Notes: generated from the sequence alone by a model not told the origin. Counted from the first letter of the stretch, positions 1-7,924 are shown. The stretch: 36,754 nt of DNA from Anaerolineales bacterium UBA3940 (GCA_002385675.1 DGDY01000161.1:1-36754); one strand, 5' to 3'. Made by a program: numbers and translations.

Positions 1-621
1 GCAAACGGCTGGCTGGCGCTCTCGGCGGTGGCGCTGGGCCTGACCGCCGCCTCAAAGTACACCTACGCCCTGGTGGGGGTGGCTGTCGTGCTTGACTGGC
101 TGCGTGAGGCGCTGTTCGGCGAGCGGCGGGAGGGGGCGAGCGTCACACGCCAGATCGGGCTGCTTATGGCGTGGGGCGTGGCGTCGGTGCTGGTGTTCCT
201 GGCGGCGAACCCGGCCCTGTGGCCTGCGCCGCTCGCGCGGCTGGGTGCGTCGCTCTCGATGCTCGTCGGGCGTGCCGAGTCCGCGCACGCGCAGTCGTTC
301 GGCTACGGCGTACCGGAGTTGCTGTGGTGGCTGTTCACGCCGATCACGGTGCCCGGCGCGATCTTCACGCCGTTCGACACGATCCCGATGGTACTGAGCC
401 TTGTGGGGCTGCCCCGCACGTGGAAGACTCGTCCGGTGATCGCCATCTGGTGGGCGGTCGGGCTGGCGCTGCTGCTGCTGTGGACCGTCCGGCTGCCGCA
501 TTACACGCTCGTCATGACTGTGCCGGTGACACTGTGCGCGGCGGCGGGCGTGGAACAGATCATCGCGTGGGTGCAGGGGCGGCAGGTGGAAGGTACGGCT
601 CGCCCGGTGGGGGTCGAATAA
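1..621 (+). CDS. Glycosyltransferase family 39/PMT-like membrane protein, C-terminal part
   Basis: The frame is open from the first base, so this is the 3' part of a larger gene; the GTG at 28 is internal. The visible ~206 residues are mostly hydrophobic helices, starting with a segment containing ASKYTYAL, which is typical of lipid-linked-sugar glycosyltransferases of the ArnT/PMT type. A short basic loop (GERREG) and further membrane spans follow, and the protein ends in a polar cytoplasmic tail. Such enzymes move sugars from polyprenyl-phosphate carriers to envelope acceptors, but their catalytic acidic residues lie in the missing N-terminal half. The specific function therefore cannot be assigned. 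A hairpin terminator follows at 691-711. Confidence 0.6.
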   Translation, partial: ANGWLALSAVALGLTAASKYTYALVGVAVVLDWLREALFGERREGASVTRQIGLLMAWGVASVLVFLAANPALWPAPLARLGASLSMLVGRAESAHAQSFGYGVPELLWWLFTPITVPGAIFTPFDTIPMVLSLVGLPRTWKTRPVIAIWWAVGLALLLLWTVRLPHYTLVMTVPVTLCAAAGVEQIIAWVQGRQVEGTARPVGVE

Positions 622-690
622 TGTCACGCCCCACGAACGTGGCAGCTATCGACCCCGATTAAGTCAGTGGAAGCCCTCGTTGCCAAAAAC

Positions 691-711
691 GCCGCGAATG
701 AACTTCGCGGC
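691..711 (+). terminator. Hairpin terminator after the membrane glycosyltransferase gene
   Basis: Perfect 8-bp stem GCCGCGAA/TTCGCGGC with a 5-nt loop, preceded by an A-run and followed by a moderately T-rich stretch. The same stem sequence is used in the surE terminator at 4362-4382. Confidence 0.6.
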
Positions 712-760
712 TCTGTTCCTGTTGGGCTGCGCCGGGGTGGGGCGAGGCATCGAAATGCGC

Positions 761-773
761 TACACTTGCGGGC
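761..773 (+). promoter_or_regulatory. Probable -10 box of a leaderless recD2 promoter
   Basis: TACACT at 761-766 lies 7 nt before the ATG at 774, so the expected transcription start coincides with the start codon. No Shine-Dalgarno sequence is present. holB has the same geometry and shares CGGGCATG. Confidence 0.5.
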
Positions 774-3026
774 ATGGACGGTCTGACTACCCTCGAAGGC
801 ACAGTCGAGCGCATCACGTATTACAGCGAAGAGGACGGCTACAGCGTCATCCGGCTGCTGCCCACCTCGCCGCTGACGTTCTGGAGCGGCGTTGACGAGA
901 ACGGGCTGGTGACGGTCGTCGGCAACATGCCGGACATCACACCGGGTGAGAGCCTGGAGATCGAAGGCCGGTGGACGACGCACGCCAGCTATGGCCGCCA
1001 GTTCCGCGCCGAGAACATCCGCCGCGTGACGCCTGCCACTGTCGAGGGCATCCGTCGCTACCTCGGTTCCGGGCTGATCAAGGGCATCGGCCCCAAGCTC
1101 GCCGAGCGCATCGTCGCGCATTTTGGTACCGACACGCTCGACATCCTCGACCACGAGCCGGAGCGGCTGTACGAGGTGGATGGCATCGGCAGGCACCGGG
1201 TCCGGGCCATCACCCGCGCCTGGCGGGAGCAGCAGGAAATCAAGCAGGTGATGCTGTTCCTGCAGTCGCACGGCGTGAGCACATCGCTGGCGGTGAAGAT
1301 CTACAAGACGTACGGCGACGACGCCATCCGGCAGGTTGAGGAAGACCCATACCGGCTGGCCCGCGATATTCACGGCATCGGCTTCATCACCGCCGACAAG
1401 ATCGCGCAGGACCTGGGCCTCGCGCATGACCACCCTGCCCGGCTCGAAGCCGGGCTTGTCTACTCGCTGAACAACGCCGCCAACGATGGGCACGTCTACC
1501 TGCCGGAGCCGGAGCTTGTCGAGACGGCTGCCGGGCTGCTCGACGTGCCTGCCGAGGATGTCGAGGCGGCGGTAGAGCGTGCCGCGCAGAACGGCCTGGT
1601 CATTCTCGACCGGGTGCCGGTTCAGAACCCGGCGGAGGGTGAGGATCCGTTCGTGCGGGCCGTGTACCTGCCGCCCTTCTATCACGCCGAGGTCGGGGCG
1701 GCGCGCCGCCTGCGCCTGCTCATCGAGACGCCCGGCTCGTACCTCGACCGCTCCGGCCTGGTGGACTGGCCCGCGCTGATCGCCGATGCTGCCGCCGCTA
1801 CTGGCGCGCCGCTCACCGCACAGCAGCAGCAGGCCATTCACACCGCGCTCACGCACAAGGTCAGCATCCTGACGGGCGGGCCGGGCACCGGCAAGACGAC
1901 CACGCTGCGGGCGCTGATCCACGTGCTGCAGCGGGAGGGGCATACCTTCGCGCTGGCCTCGCCGACGGGCCGCGCGGCCAAGCGGCTCGCTGAGGCGACC
2001 GGCCACCCCGCCCGTACCATCCACCGGATGCTTGGCTACTCACCCGCCGAGGGCTTCGCGCACGACGAGGACGCGCCGCTTCCGGTCGATTTCGTCGTGG
2101 TGGACGAGGTGTCGATGCTGGACGGCTTCCTCGCGTACTCGCTCTTCCGCGCCATCGACCCGCGCTCGCACCTGCTGCTCGTCGGCGATGTGGACCAGCT
2201 TCCGAGCGTCGGCGCGGGCGACGTGCTGCGCGACATGATCGCCTCCGGCACGGTCCCCGTGACGCGGCTGGACACGATCTTCCGGCAGGCGGCAGGCAGC
2301 CTCATCATCTCGAACGCGCACCGCATCAACCAGGGGCAGATGCCGCTCTTCCTCGACGAGGCGAACGACTTCTTCCTGTTCAACCTGGGGGATGACCCCG
2401 ACCGCGTGGCGGAGATGGTCGTAGATGTCGTGAAGAATCGCATCCCCTCGCGCTTCGGGCTGGACCCGCTCGATGACGTGCAGGTCATCGTGCCAATGTA
2501 CCGGGGCAGAGCGGGCGTATCGTCGCTCAACCAGGAGTTGCAGGCGGCGCTCAACCCGAAGGGCCGCCCGGCGGAGCGCATTCTCGGCGGGCGGGTGTTC
2601 CGCGTGGGCGACAAGGTGCTGCAAACCAGCAACAACTACGACAAAGAGGTCTTCAACGGCGACGTAGGGCGGATCCGCGCGATGGACTTCACCAACCAGG
2701 AGATGACCGTCCAGTTTGATGACCGGCAGGTCGTCTACGACTTCACCGAAGCGCCGGACCTGATGCATGCCTACGCCATCAGCGTGCACCGCTCGCAGGG
2801 CAGCGAGTACCCGGCGGTGGTGATGCCGATCATCACGTCGCACTATATGCTGCTCCAGCGCAACCTGCTCTACACGGCGGTTACCCGCGCGAAGAAGCTC
2901 GTCGTGCTGGTCGGGTCGAAGAAGGCGATTGCTATCGCGGTGAAGAACGACGCCGTCTCCCGCCGCTACACGGCGCTCGCCACGCGGCTGAGCGAAATGC
3001 TCGACACGGCGGAGCGGTTGCTCTAA
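774..3026 (+). CDS. recD2: ATP-dependent RecD2-type DNA helicase
   Basis: A 750-residue SF1B 5'-3' helicase of the RecD2/TraA type, the form found in bacteria without a RecBC partner. The N-terminal third carries an OB-like start (ITYYSEEDGYSVIRL) and tandem helix-hairpin-helix motifs (GLIKGIGPKLAERIV, LYEVDGIGRHRVRAI) that contact DNA. The Walker A motif GGPGTGKTT has its lysine at about residue 374. Walker B is VVVDEVSM, followed by GDVDQLPSVGAGDVL and a Q-rich motif IFRQA. The C-terminal UvrD_C_2 part ends in YAISVHRSQGSEYP and LYTAVTRAKK. Length and motif order are normal and the gene looks intact. It starts at ATG with no Shine-Dalgarno, consistent with a leaderless transcript. Its likely role is DNA repair or replication-fork processing. 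Confidence 0.95.
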   Translation: MDGLTTLEGTVERITYYSEEDGYSVIRLLPTSPLTFWSGVDENGLVTVVGNMPDITPGESLEIEGRWTTHASYGRQFRAENIRRVTPATVEGIRRYLGSGLIKGIGPKLAERIVAHFGTDTLDILDHEPERLYEVDGIGRHRVRAITRAWREQQEIKQVMLFLQSHGVSTSLAVKIYKTYGDDAIRQVEEDPYRLARDIHGIGFITADKIAQDLGLAHDHPARLEAGLVYSLNNAANDGHVYLPEPELVETAAGLLDVPAEDVEAAVERAAQNGLVILDRVPVQNPAEGEDPFVRAVYLPPFYHAEVGAARRLRLLIETPGSYLDRSGLVDWPALIADAAAATGAPLTAQQQQAIHTALTHKVSILTGGPGTGKTTTLRALIHVLQREGHTFALASPTGRAAKRLAEATGHPARTIHRMLGYSPAEGFAHDEDAPLPVDFVVVDEVSMLDGFLAYSLFRAIDPRSHLLLVGDVDQLPSVGAGDVLRDMIASGTVPVTRLDTIFRQAAGSLIISNAHRINQGQMPLFLDEANDFFLFNLGDDPDRVAEMVVDVVKNRIPSRFGLDPLDDVQVIVPMYRGRAGVSSLNQELQAALNPKGRPAERILGGRVFRVGDKVLQTSNNYDKEVFNGDVGRIRAMDFTNQEMTVQFDDRQVVYDFTEAPDLMHAYAISVHRSQGSEYPAVVMPIITSHYMLLQRNLLYTAVTRAKKLVVLVGSKKAIAIAVKNDAVSRRYTALATRLSEMLDTAERLL

Positions 3027-3071
3027 CCGTACGCCCCCTTTATTGCGCTGGAATCTCCCCGCCGCCTTCGC

Positions 3072-3077
3072 TACAGT
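3072..3077 (+). promoter_or_regulatory. Possible -10 box upstream of the EEP gene
   Basis: TACAGT, with a poor -35 (TGGAAT at 3049-3054, 17-bp spacer). The following CGGGGCATC resembles the leaderless recD2 and holB starts, but here a palindromic repeat lies between it and the gene. Confidence 0.25.
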
Positions 3078-3109
3078 CGGGGCATCGTCGCTCGTCGCGT
3101 CACCTGATC

Positions 3110-3180
3110 GCCCCCTGGTAGGGGGAGATGGGGTTGCGAAGCAACCTCAGAGGGGGTGTAAGCCCGCCCCTACGAATCCC
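3110..3180. repeat. Intergenic palindromic repeat (CCCCCT/AGGGGG family)
   Basis: First stem is CCCCCT-ggt-AGGGGG (3111-3125). Second stem is GGTTGC-gaa-GCAACC with a GAA triloop (3132-3146). Then comes AGAGGGGGTG and a half copy of a GCCCGCCCCTACG element. The same architecture recurs at 17627-17684, which suggests a dispersed REP/MITE-like element. Confidence 0.6.
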
Positions 3181-3189
3181 GGCAAAAAT

Positions 3190-4311
3190 ATGAGGACTCC
3201 CATGCACGCCTTCCGTGCCCTGACGCTGAACGTGTGGGGCCTGCCCACCGCGCGGGACCGCGCCGCCCGCATCCGGGCGGTGGCCGGGTACCTGGCCCGT
3301 GCCGACCTTGACGTGGTCGCTATACAGGAAGCATGGCTGCCTGCCGACCGGCGCACGCTGATCGCCGGGGCGGCGCAGGGCGGGTTGATCCACGCGCGCA
3401 CCTACAACCCCGCGCTGGCCGGCTCTGGGCTGATGATCCTCTCGCGCTGGCCGGTGGTGGAGAGTGGCTTCACGCCCTACCTGCTCAATGGCGACCCGTT
3501 CACACCGGACTTCTACGCGCCGAAGGGCATCGCCCATGCACGGCTCGACGCGCCGTTTGGCCCGCTCGACGTGTACACGACGCACGCACTCGCGCAGCAC
3601 AGCAACATCGGCGGGGTGGACCGCTACCAGCCGCACCGCATCGCGCAGATGGTGCAGTTTGCGCGGCTGGTCGTCAACCGCAGTGCCGGCGCGCCCGCCC
3701 TCGCCCTTGCCGACTTCAACGTGCTGCCCGGCTCGCCCGGCTACCGGGTCTTCCTGACGCTCGGCGGCTTCGGCGAGGCGTTCGCCAGCGTGCGGCCCGC
3801 CGTGCCCGCCATCACCTACGACTCGCGCAACCCCTACGCCCCGCAGACGCTCACCCGCCGCCTCGATTACATCTTCTACCGGGGCGGCCCGTCGCTCGCG
3901 CTGAGGCCCACCGCCGCCGAAATCACGCACCGGGACACGCCGCGCGGCTCCGGCCTGCCCGCCTACTCGGATCACTACGGCGTGCTGGCGACGTTCGAGG
4001 TAGAGCCTGCGCCGCCGCGTGTGGCGGGTTCCGCGCGTGATGATGTGCTCCGGCGCGAGATGGCACGGGAGGCGGCGGACATTCTACGGGGTGGCCTGGC
4101 GGATGCACGTGCCCGGCAGCGCCGGTGGGGGGCGCTGGCCGCGCTGGGGATCAGCGCGGCGGGGATACTGGCGCGTACCCGGCGCAGGCGATGGCTCGCT
4201 CTGCCCGGCGCGGGCGCAATGGCGGGCGCTGCGCTGACCGCGCTTACCATCGCCGAACTCCGCGCCCTGCACTCGCTGCTCGGCGAGCTAGAGGTGTTGA
4301 TCCACGAATGA
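3190..4311 (+). CDS. Endonuclease/exonuclease/phosphatase family protein with C-terminal membrane segments
   Basis: About 373 residues; the start is the ATG at 3190 (ATG 3202 is possible) because the upstream open frame is intergenic repeat. The EEP fold motifs are complete: LTLNVWGLP, the metal-binding glutamate in AIQEAW, LADFNVLPGS, RLDYIFY and the terminal YSDHYGV. The family hydrolyses phosphodiester or phosphomonoester bonds in DNA, RNA or lipids, and the substrate cannot be told from sequence. After the catalytic domain (to about residue 270) comes a charged linker and two hydrophobic stretches split by a basic RTRRRRW cluster. This suggests a tail-anchored enzyme with its active site in the cytoplasm, since no N-terminal signal is present. 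The stop codon lies inside a 9-bp periodic repeat. Confidence 0.8.
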   Translation: MRTPMHAFRALTLNVWGLPTARDRAARIRAVAGYLARADLDVVAIQEAWLPADRRTLIAGAAQGGLIHARTYNPALAGSGLMILSRWPVVESGFTPYLLNGDPFTPDFYAPKGIAHARLDAPFGPLDVYTTHALAQHSNIGGVDRYQPHRIAQMVQFARLVVNRSAGAPALALADFNVLPGSPGYRVFLTLGGFGEAFASVRPAVPAITYDSRNPYAPQTLTRRLDYIFYRGGPSLALRPTAAEITHRDTPRGSGLPAYSDHYGVLATFEVEPAPPRVAGSARDDVLRREMAREAADILRGGLADARARQRRWGALAALGISAAGILARTRRRRWLALPGAGAMAGAALTALTIAELRALHSLLGELEVLIHE

Positions 4312-4354
4312 CACGAATTAATGAGTCCACAGATGGCACAGAAGGCACAGATAA
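4303..4354. repeat. 9-bp periodic repeat CACGAATNN / CACAGANNN
   Basis: Units are CACGAATGA (4303), CACGAATTA (4312), then after a 7-nt gap CACAGATGG (4328), CACAGAAGG (4337) and CACAGATAA (4346). The first unit contains the stop codon of the EEP gene. Confidence 0.7.
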
Positions 4355-4382
4355 ACAAAAAGCCGCGAAGTCTATTCGCGGC
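4353..4382 (-). terminator. Intrinsic terminator of surE
   Basis: Stem GCCGCGAA/TTCGCGGC (4362-4369, 4375-4382) with a 5-nt loop. On the minus strand it is followed by TTTTTGTTTAT. Confidence 0.8.
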
Positions 4383-4411
4383 ATCCATGATCTTATCCTG
4401 ACTTACCCTGG

Positions 4412-5236
4412 CTAACCCTTAGCCGTGTGGACCTTGTCCTCAAGCAACTCGCGTAGAAGCTCCTGCTCCACGCGCGAGGTCATATCGAGGCTGAGCGGCG
4501 TCACGGACACCACTCCCTCGACAATGGCGTGCGCATCCGTGCCCTCTTCGAGGTTGTCCATCGAGGCTAGCTCGTAGCCGATCGGCCCGGCCTCGCTGAA
4601 CTCGGTGCGCTCCGGTGCGAGCGGGCGGAAGTACGGCTGGCGCTCCAGCCGGGTGATGCGCCATGGTGTGTCCGGCGTCGCACCGGCGGGCACGTCGATC
4701 TTCAGCACGTCCACATCCTCTGGCATATCCAGCGCGAGCATGCGCTCCGCGAAGTAGCGCAGCCAGTACTGCGCGCCGCTGAAGTCCACCGTGTCGTCGA
4801 GGGTATGGTGCTGATGAAAGTCGACCTGCAGCGAGACCGCGATCGCCGGGATGCCGTGCGCTGCCGCTTCCAGCGCCGCGCCGACCGTGCCGGAGATCGT
4901 GACCGCCGTGCCGACGTTCTCGCCGTAATTAATGCCGGACACGCACAGCGCGGGCCGGCGTGTTGCCAACTCCAGCAGGCCGTGCTGCACGGCCTGCGCT
5001 GGAGACGCCACCGCGCCGTACGCCTGCCAGCGGTGGCTGTTCAGACTGATGTAGGTTTCAAACAGCCGCCCGTCGTTGGTGCCGGGCATAGCCCGCCCCA
5101 TGCCGGACTGCTGCACGTGCGGCGCTACGATCAGCAGTTCGCCGAGCGGGGCAAGCGCAGCGGCGGCTGCCGCCAGCCCCGGCGATTTAATGCCGTCGTC
5201 GTTGGATATCAGGATGAGGGGTTTGTGGTCTGTCAA
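4412..5236 (-). CDS. surE: 5'/3'-nucleotidase SurE
   Basis: About 274 residues, the normal SurE length. The N-terminus carries the metal-site motif LISNDDGIKSPGL (the DD pair binds divalent metal), followed by IVAPHVQQSGMG and the substrate loop SGINYGENVGTAVTISGTVG. SurE is a survival-associated phosphatase acting on nucleoside monophosphates and short polyphosphates in the cytoplasm. I chose the TTG at 5236 because AGGAGG lies 9 nt upstream and the protein then begins directly at the conserved strand. A longer open frame reaches 5446 but runs through the anti-sigma terminator. A good sigma-70 promoter sits at 5262-5290. The gene appears monocistronic, between its own promoter and terminator. 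Confidence 0.93.
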   Translation of the reverse strand: MTDHKPLILISNDDGIKSPGLAAAAAALAPLGELLIVAPHVQQSGMGRAMPGTNDGRLFETYISLNSHRWQAYGAVASPAQAVQHGLLELATRRPALCVSGINYGENVGTAVTISGTVGAALEAAAHGIPAIAVSLQVDFHQHHTLDDTVDFSGAQYWLRYFAERMLALDMPEDVDVLKIDVPAGATPDTPWRITRLERQPYFRPLAPERTEFSEAGPIGYELASMDNLEEGTDAHAIVEGVVSVTPLSLDMTSRVEQELLRELLEDKVHTAKG

Positions 5237-5261
5237 TCTAGAACGCCTCCTACGCCCATAC

Positions 5262-5290
5262 AGTTTACCGTTCGCCTCAGGATGTTTCAA
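5262..5290 (-). promoter_or_regulatory. Sigma-70 promoter of surE
   Basis: Minus strand TTGAAA (5290-5285), 17-bp spacer, TAAACT (5267-5262). The expected start is near 5255, giving a leader of about 19 nt that carries AGGAGG at 5251-5246. Confidence 0.75.
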
Positions 5291-5323
5291 TCGAAAGAAA
5301 ACGCCCCTCGGCGTGAGGGGCGT
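5291..5323 (-). terminator. Intrinsic terminator of the sigma/anti-sigma operon
   Basis: Stem ACGCCCCTC/GAGGGGCGT (5301-5309, 5315-5323) with a GGCGT loop, followed on the minus strand by TTTTCTTTCG. It directly abuts the surE -35 box. Confidence 0.8.
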
Positions 5324-5348
5324 GGGGGTTCTTGCTTTGTCTGCGGAG

Positions 5349-5909
5349 CTAGGCTTCCTGTCTTGCGCCTGCCAGCCGCTGTGCTTTTGATACCTCCAAC
5401 ATGCCGATCCATGTCGAGGCCAGCACCAGCGCGGTGACGATGACACCGAGCGTCGTCGGTTCGGTCACCACGAAGATGAGCCACTCGTAGGCGATCTGTG
5501 CGCCTGTCTGCACGGTTGCGAAGCCATCCATAAAGGCGACGAGCGCCCGCTGCACGATGGGCCACTCAAGGACCGCCTCGTTAAGCCCCAGCGAGAAGAA
5601 GATCACCGGGGCGGCGATGTTCAGTGCGGCGATGAGCGACGCCACAACCAGCACGCCGATGATCCAGGGCTGCCAGCGTCGCCGCGTCTCATATGCCTCA
5701 ACGCGCTGCATCACGCTCGCCGTGAAGTTGATCGATGGAGCGACCAGCGCGGGCTTCGAGAAAAGCGTGTCGACCAGGCACATGCGATCGCGCAGGTCAA
5801 GACAGTCCGGGCAGACCTGCAGGTGCTTTTCCAGCTCGGCTTCTTCTTCCTGACTGAGCAGCCCGTCCAGCGACAGGCTGATCATCATTTCATACGGATT
5901 GTGCGCCAT
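5349..5909 (-). CDS. Membrane anti-sigma factor with zinc-binding (ZAS) domain
   Basis: About 186 residues. The N-terminal zinc-binding anti-sigma signature H-x3-C-x2-C is intact (His29, Cys33, Cys36 in KHLQVCPDC). A soluble linker follows, then at least two strongly hydrophobic segments (around WIIGVLVVASLIAALNIAA and the C-terminal VIVTALVLASTWIG). The architecture is that of a membrane-held anti-sigma factor that sequesters the ECF sigma encoded just upstream. The ATG at 5909 overlaps the sigma stop codon by one base (TGATG), with GGAGGG just upstream, so translation is probably coupled and stoichiometric. A GTG at 5912 is an alternative start. The inducing signal is not evident. Confidence 0.85.
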   Translation of the reverse strand: MAHNPYEMMISLSLDGLLSQEEEAELEKHLQVCPDCLDLRDRMCLVDTLFSKPALVAPSINFTASVMQRVEAYETRRRWQPWIIGVLVVASLIAALNIAAPVIFFSLGLNEAVLEWPIVQRALVAFMDGFATVQTGAQIAYEWLIFVVTEPTTLGVIVTALVLASTWIGMLEVSKAQRLAGARQEA

Positions 5910-6490
5910 CACGCGCCCTCCAGTGCCACGTTCAACTCCGGTGCCCGACCGGAGCGTAATTGCTCGGCGAGCATCTGCCGGGCGCGATACAGCCGGGATT
6001 TAATCGCGCTCTCGGTTGTATCCAGCGCTTCGGCGATCTCTGCATAGGATAAATCATACCAGTATTTTAACACAACCGCCGCCCGATAATCAGGGGCAAG
6101 ATCGTTGAGCAGCGCCTGCATAGCGGCTTCGCGCTCGCTGCGCATGGTCGCCTGCTCAGGCCCCGGCTCGTCACTGTTGAGCGCCGGGTGAGGCGGCAGC
6201 GGCTCATCGATGGAGAGCCACGTCAGCCGCCGCTTGCGAATACGGTCGATGCAATAGTTCGAGGCGATCGACAGCAGCCACGTCTTGAACGGGCGCTCCG
6301 CATCGTAGCGATCCAGGTGCTGGTAGGCCCGCAGAAACGCTTCCTGAGCGGCGTCCTCTGCCTCATCCCGGTTGCCGAGCATGCGGTACGTTAGGTTGAA
6401 GACTGAAGTCTGGTAGGCCTCGACGAGTTCTGCGAAGGCCTGCTGCTCACCGTTTAGAACGCGAGCAACCAGTTCCTGATCTGTACTCAC
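5909..6490 (-). CDS. ECF-family RNA polymerase sigma factor
   Basis: About 193 residues with only sigma regions 2 and 4. Region 2 includes FAELVEAYQTSVFNLTYRML and DAAQEAFLRAYQHLDRY; region 4 includes LAPDYRAAVVLKYWYDLSYAEIA and the helix-turn-helix ESAIKSRLYRARQML. I chose the GTG at 6490, giving MSTDQELVAR with a GGACGG-like Shine-Dalgarno; a GTG at 6505 would add five residues. It forms a two-gene operon with the anti-sigma gene. The upstream spacer has a TATAAT on the same strand (6655-6660) and an array of 11-bp repeats at 6749-6792, so control by a separate DNA-binding regulator is possible. Confidence 0.9.
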   Translation of the reverse strand: MSTDQELVARVLNGEQQAFAELVEAYQTSVFNLTYRMLGNRDEAEDAAQEAFLRAYQHLDRYDAERPFKTWLLSIASNYCIDRIRKRRLTWLSIDEPLPPHPALNSDEPGPEQATMRSEREAAMQALLNDLAPDYRAAVVLKYWYDLSYAEIAEALDTTESAIKSRLYRARQMLAEQLRSGRAPELNVALEGA

Positions 6491-6654
6491 GCTGTCACCG
6501 TCCACTACCCAATGGCATCACCGTCATTGGTCCTGCGGGTGATTCCATAATTCTATACGTACAGTTTGCAGGGAGGTTGCACAAGTTCCAAAAATAATCC
6601 AATTAAGAGAGTGGTTTTTTCAGGCCGGTTACCATGAGCTAACGTGGCAGCCTC

Positions 6655-6660
6655 ATTATA
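6655..6660 (-). promoter_or_regulatory. Candidate -10 box for the ECF sigma operon
   Basis: Perfect TATAAT on the minus strand about 150 nt before the sigma gene. It lies between the arms of the GGCCGGTT/AACCGGCC inverted repeat. No convincing -35 is present. Confidence 0.35.
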
Positions 6661-6748
6661 GGCAACAGAAAACCGGCCCACATGACACATGGAGTGGGTT
6701 TTCAACCGGGTGTACAAACTTACAGGCAAGAGATTGCACGAAATATCA

Positions 6749-6792
6749 GCGTAGGGTTTGCGTAGGGTAAGCGGATAGGGTGCGGCTAGGTT
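6749..6792. repeat. Four 11-bp direct repeats (GCGTAGGGTTT type)
   Basis: GCGTAGGGTTT, GCGTAGGGTAA, GCGGATAGGGT and GCGGCTAGGTT are contiguous, each beginning GCG and spaced exactly 11 bp, about one helical turn. Such phasing is typical of operators for OmpR/PhoB-type regulators. Confidence 0.65.
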
Positions 6793-6862
6793 GGTTAAAC
6801 GACATAGACTATGATCAATGTCGAAGGGCGAAAAAAATCTCTTCTTCTCCTCCTTTTTAAAC

Positions 6863-6891
6863 GAGAGCCGGGGTCGGCGTACCCGGCTCTC
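6863..6891 (-). terminator. Terminator of the HAD-HAD-holA operon
   Basis: Perfect 10-bp stem GAGAGCCGGG/CCCGGCTCTC with a 9-nt loop, followed on the minus strand by CGTTTAAAAA. The T-tract is short. Confidence 0.55.
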
Positions 6892-6922
6892 TGGGATTCT
6901 AGGGGACGGATCGCATCGATCC

Positions 6923-7924
6923 TCACCCGGCGAGCCACGTAACGAGGCGCTCCAGCGCCAGCTTCGGTTCTATCTGGCCGGTCTTTATTTCCAGGTCGAA
7001 ATCCAGCAGGCTGCGGTAGATCCGCTCCAGTTGCTCCATCGAGTAGTAGCGGGCCTGCTCGCTGATCTTTTCCGCAACGTACGGGTGCATGCCGATGGCG
7101 CGGGCGGCGGACTGGCTCGTCTGGCCCCGGCCAAGCTGCTCCTTCATCTGGATGAGCAGCCGGTACTGCCGGATGATCATGCCAAAAATGCCAAGTGGCT
7201 CCTGCCCTTCCTCCAGCAGGCGTTCCAGCAGCGAAAGTGCCCTCTGCCCCTGCCGCTTGCCGAGCGCGTCCACCATGTCGAAGATGCCCGCCTCAGGCGA
7301 GTATGGAGTCAACTCGGCGACGTCTTCCACGGTGATGGCGCGATCGCCTGCATAGGTGGCGAGCTTCAGCAGTTCGGTGTCGGCCAGCGTCAGGTCTTCG
7401 CCGATGCGCTGGGCCAGTTCGTGCGCCGCCCGCGAGTCGATCTCCGCCCCATAGCGCTTTGCCCGGCGCTGAATCCACTGCGGGCGCTCCTTCTCCACCG
7501 GCAGGTCAAACGACAGCACCGCGCCGCGAGGGTAGTTCTCGACGGCGTTAATTAGCTTTTTAAGCGCGCGCCCACGAGCGGCAGCCTGGCTGCCGCCGCT
7601 CTGCAGCCCGGTTTCGACAAAGGCGATGCGCGTCGTGTCCGGCAGCGAGGCGAGCACGTCCGGCAGCCTGTCGATGACCTCCCGCCCGGTAGCGGATGCA
7701 GTCAGGTTCTCAACGACGATCACGCGGTAGTCGGCCAGGAAGGGCAGCGCGCCCGCCGCCATCTCGATGTCGCCGCTCTGGATGGTCTCGCCGTCGATGC
7801 GCGTGATGTTCAGGTCAGCGGTCGCGGGGCTGCTGAACTTCTCGTAGAACTTCGCCAGCCGGTCACGCAGGGAAGGCTCGTCCTGCCCGTGAAACACAAA
7901 CGCGATGGACTCAGGGCTTCTCAT
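6923..7924 (-). CDS. holA: DNA polymerase III delta subunit (clamp loader wrench)
   Basis: About 333 residues, normal for HolA. The N-terminus FVFHGQDEPSLRDRL and the block ALPFLADYRVIVVENL are typical of the delta subunit, as is the C-terminal collar region (GIFGMIIRQYRLLIQM, HPYVAEKISEQARYYS, LLDFDLEIKTGQ). Delta opens the beta clamp so that it can be loaded at primed sites. The ATG at 7924 overlaps the stop of the preceding HAD gene as ATGA, making holA the last gene of a three-gene, translationally coupled operon. holB (delta prime) lies about 2 kb away on the other strand. Confidence 0.9.
   Translation of the reverse strand: MRSPESIAFVFHGQDEPSLRDRLAKFYEKFSSPATADLNITRIDGETIQSGDIEMAAGALPFLADYRVIVVENLTASATGREVIDRLPDVLASLPDTTRIAFVETGLQSGGSQAAARGRALKKLINAVENYPRGAVLSFDLPVEKERPQWIQRRAKRYGAEIDSRAAHELAQRIGEDLTLADTELLKLATYAGDRAITVEDVAELTPYSPEAGIFDMVDALGKRQGQRALSLLERLLEEGQEPLGIFGMIIRQYRLLIQMKEQLGRGQTSQSAARAIGMHPYVAEKISEQARYYSMEQLERIYRSLLDFDLEIKTGQIEPKLALERLVTWLAG

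Larger units (their letters stand above)
6506..6922. other. 417-bp regulatory spacer between holA and the sigma gene
   Basis: No gene is supported. In order, the spacer holds GGAACTT on the minus strand (6583-6589), the inverted arms GGCCGGTT (6623-6630) and AACCGGCC (6671-6678) flanking a minus-strand TATAAT (6655-6660), four 11-bp direct repeats (6749-6792), and the holA terminator (6863-6891). It is more AT-rich than the flanking genes. Confidence 0.6.

Noticed and set aside
3043..3189. N-terminal extension of the EEP gene
   Set aside because: The extra 49 residues come from a palindromic repeat and would precede the conserved first strand of the fold.
6583..6589. GGAACTT on the minus strand, a perfect ECF-type -35, suggesting autoregulation of the sigma gene
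   Set aside because: No matching ECF -10 (for example CGTC or TCTAA) occurs at the proper 15-17 bp spacing, so I do not call a promoter.
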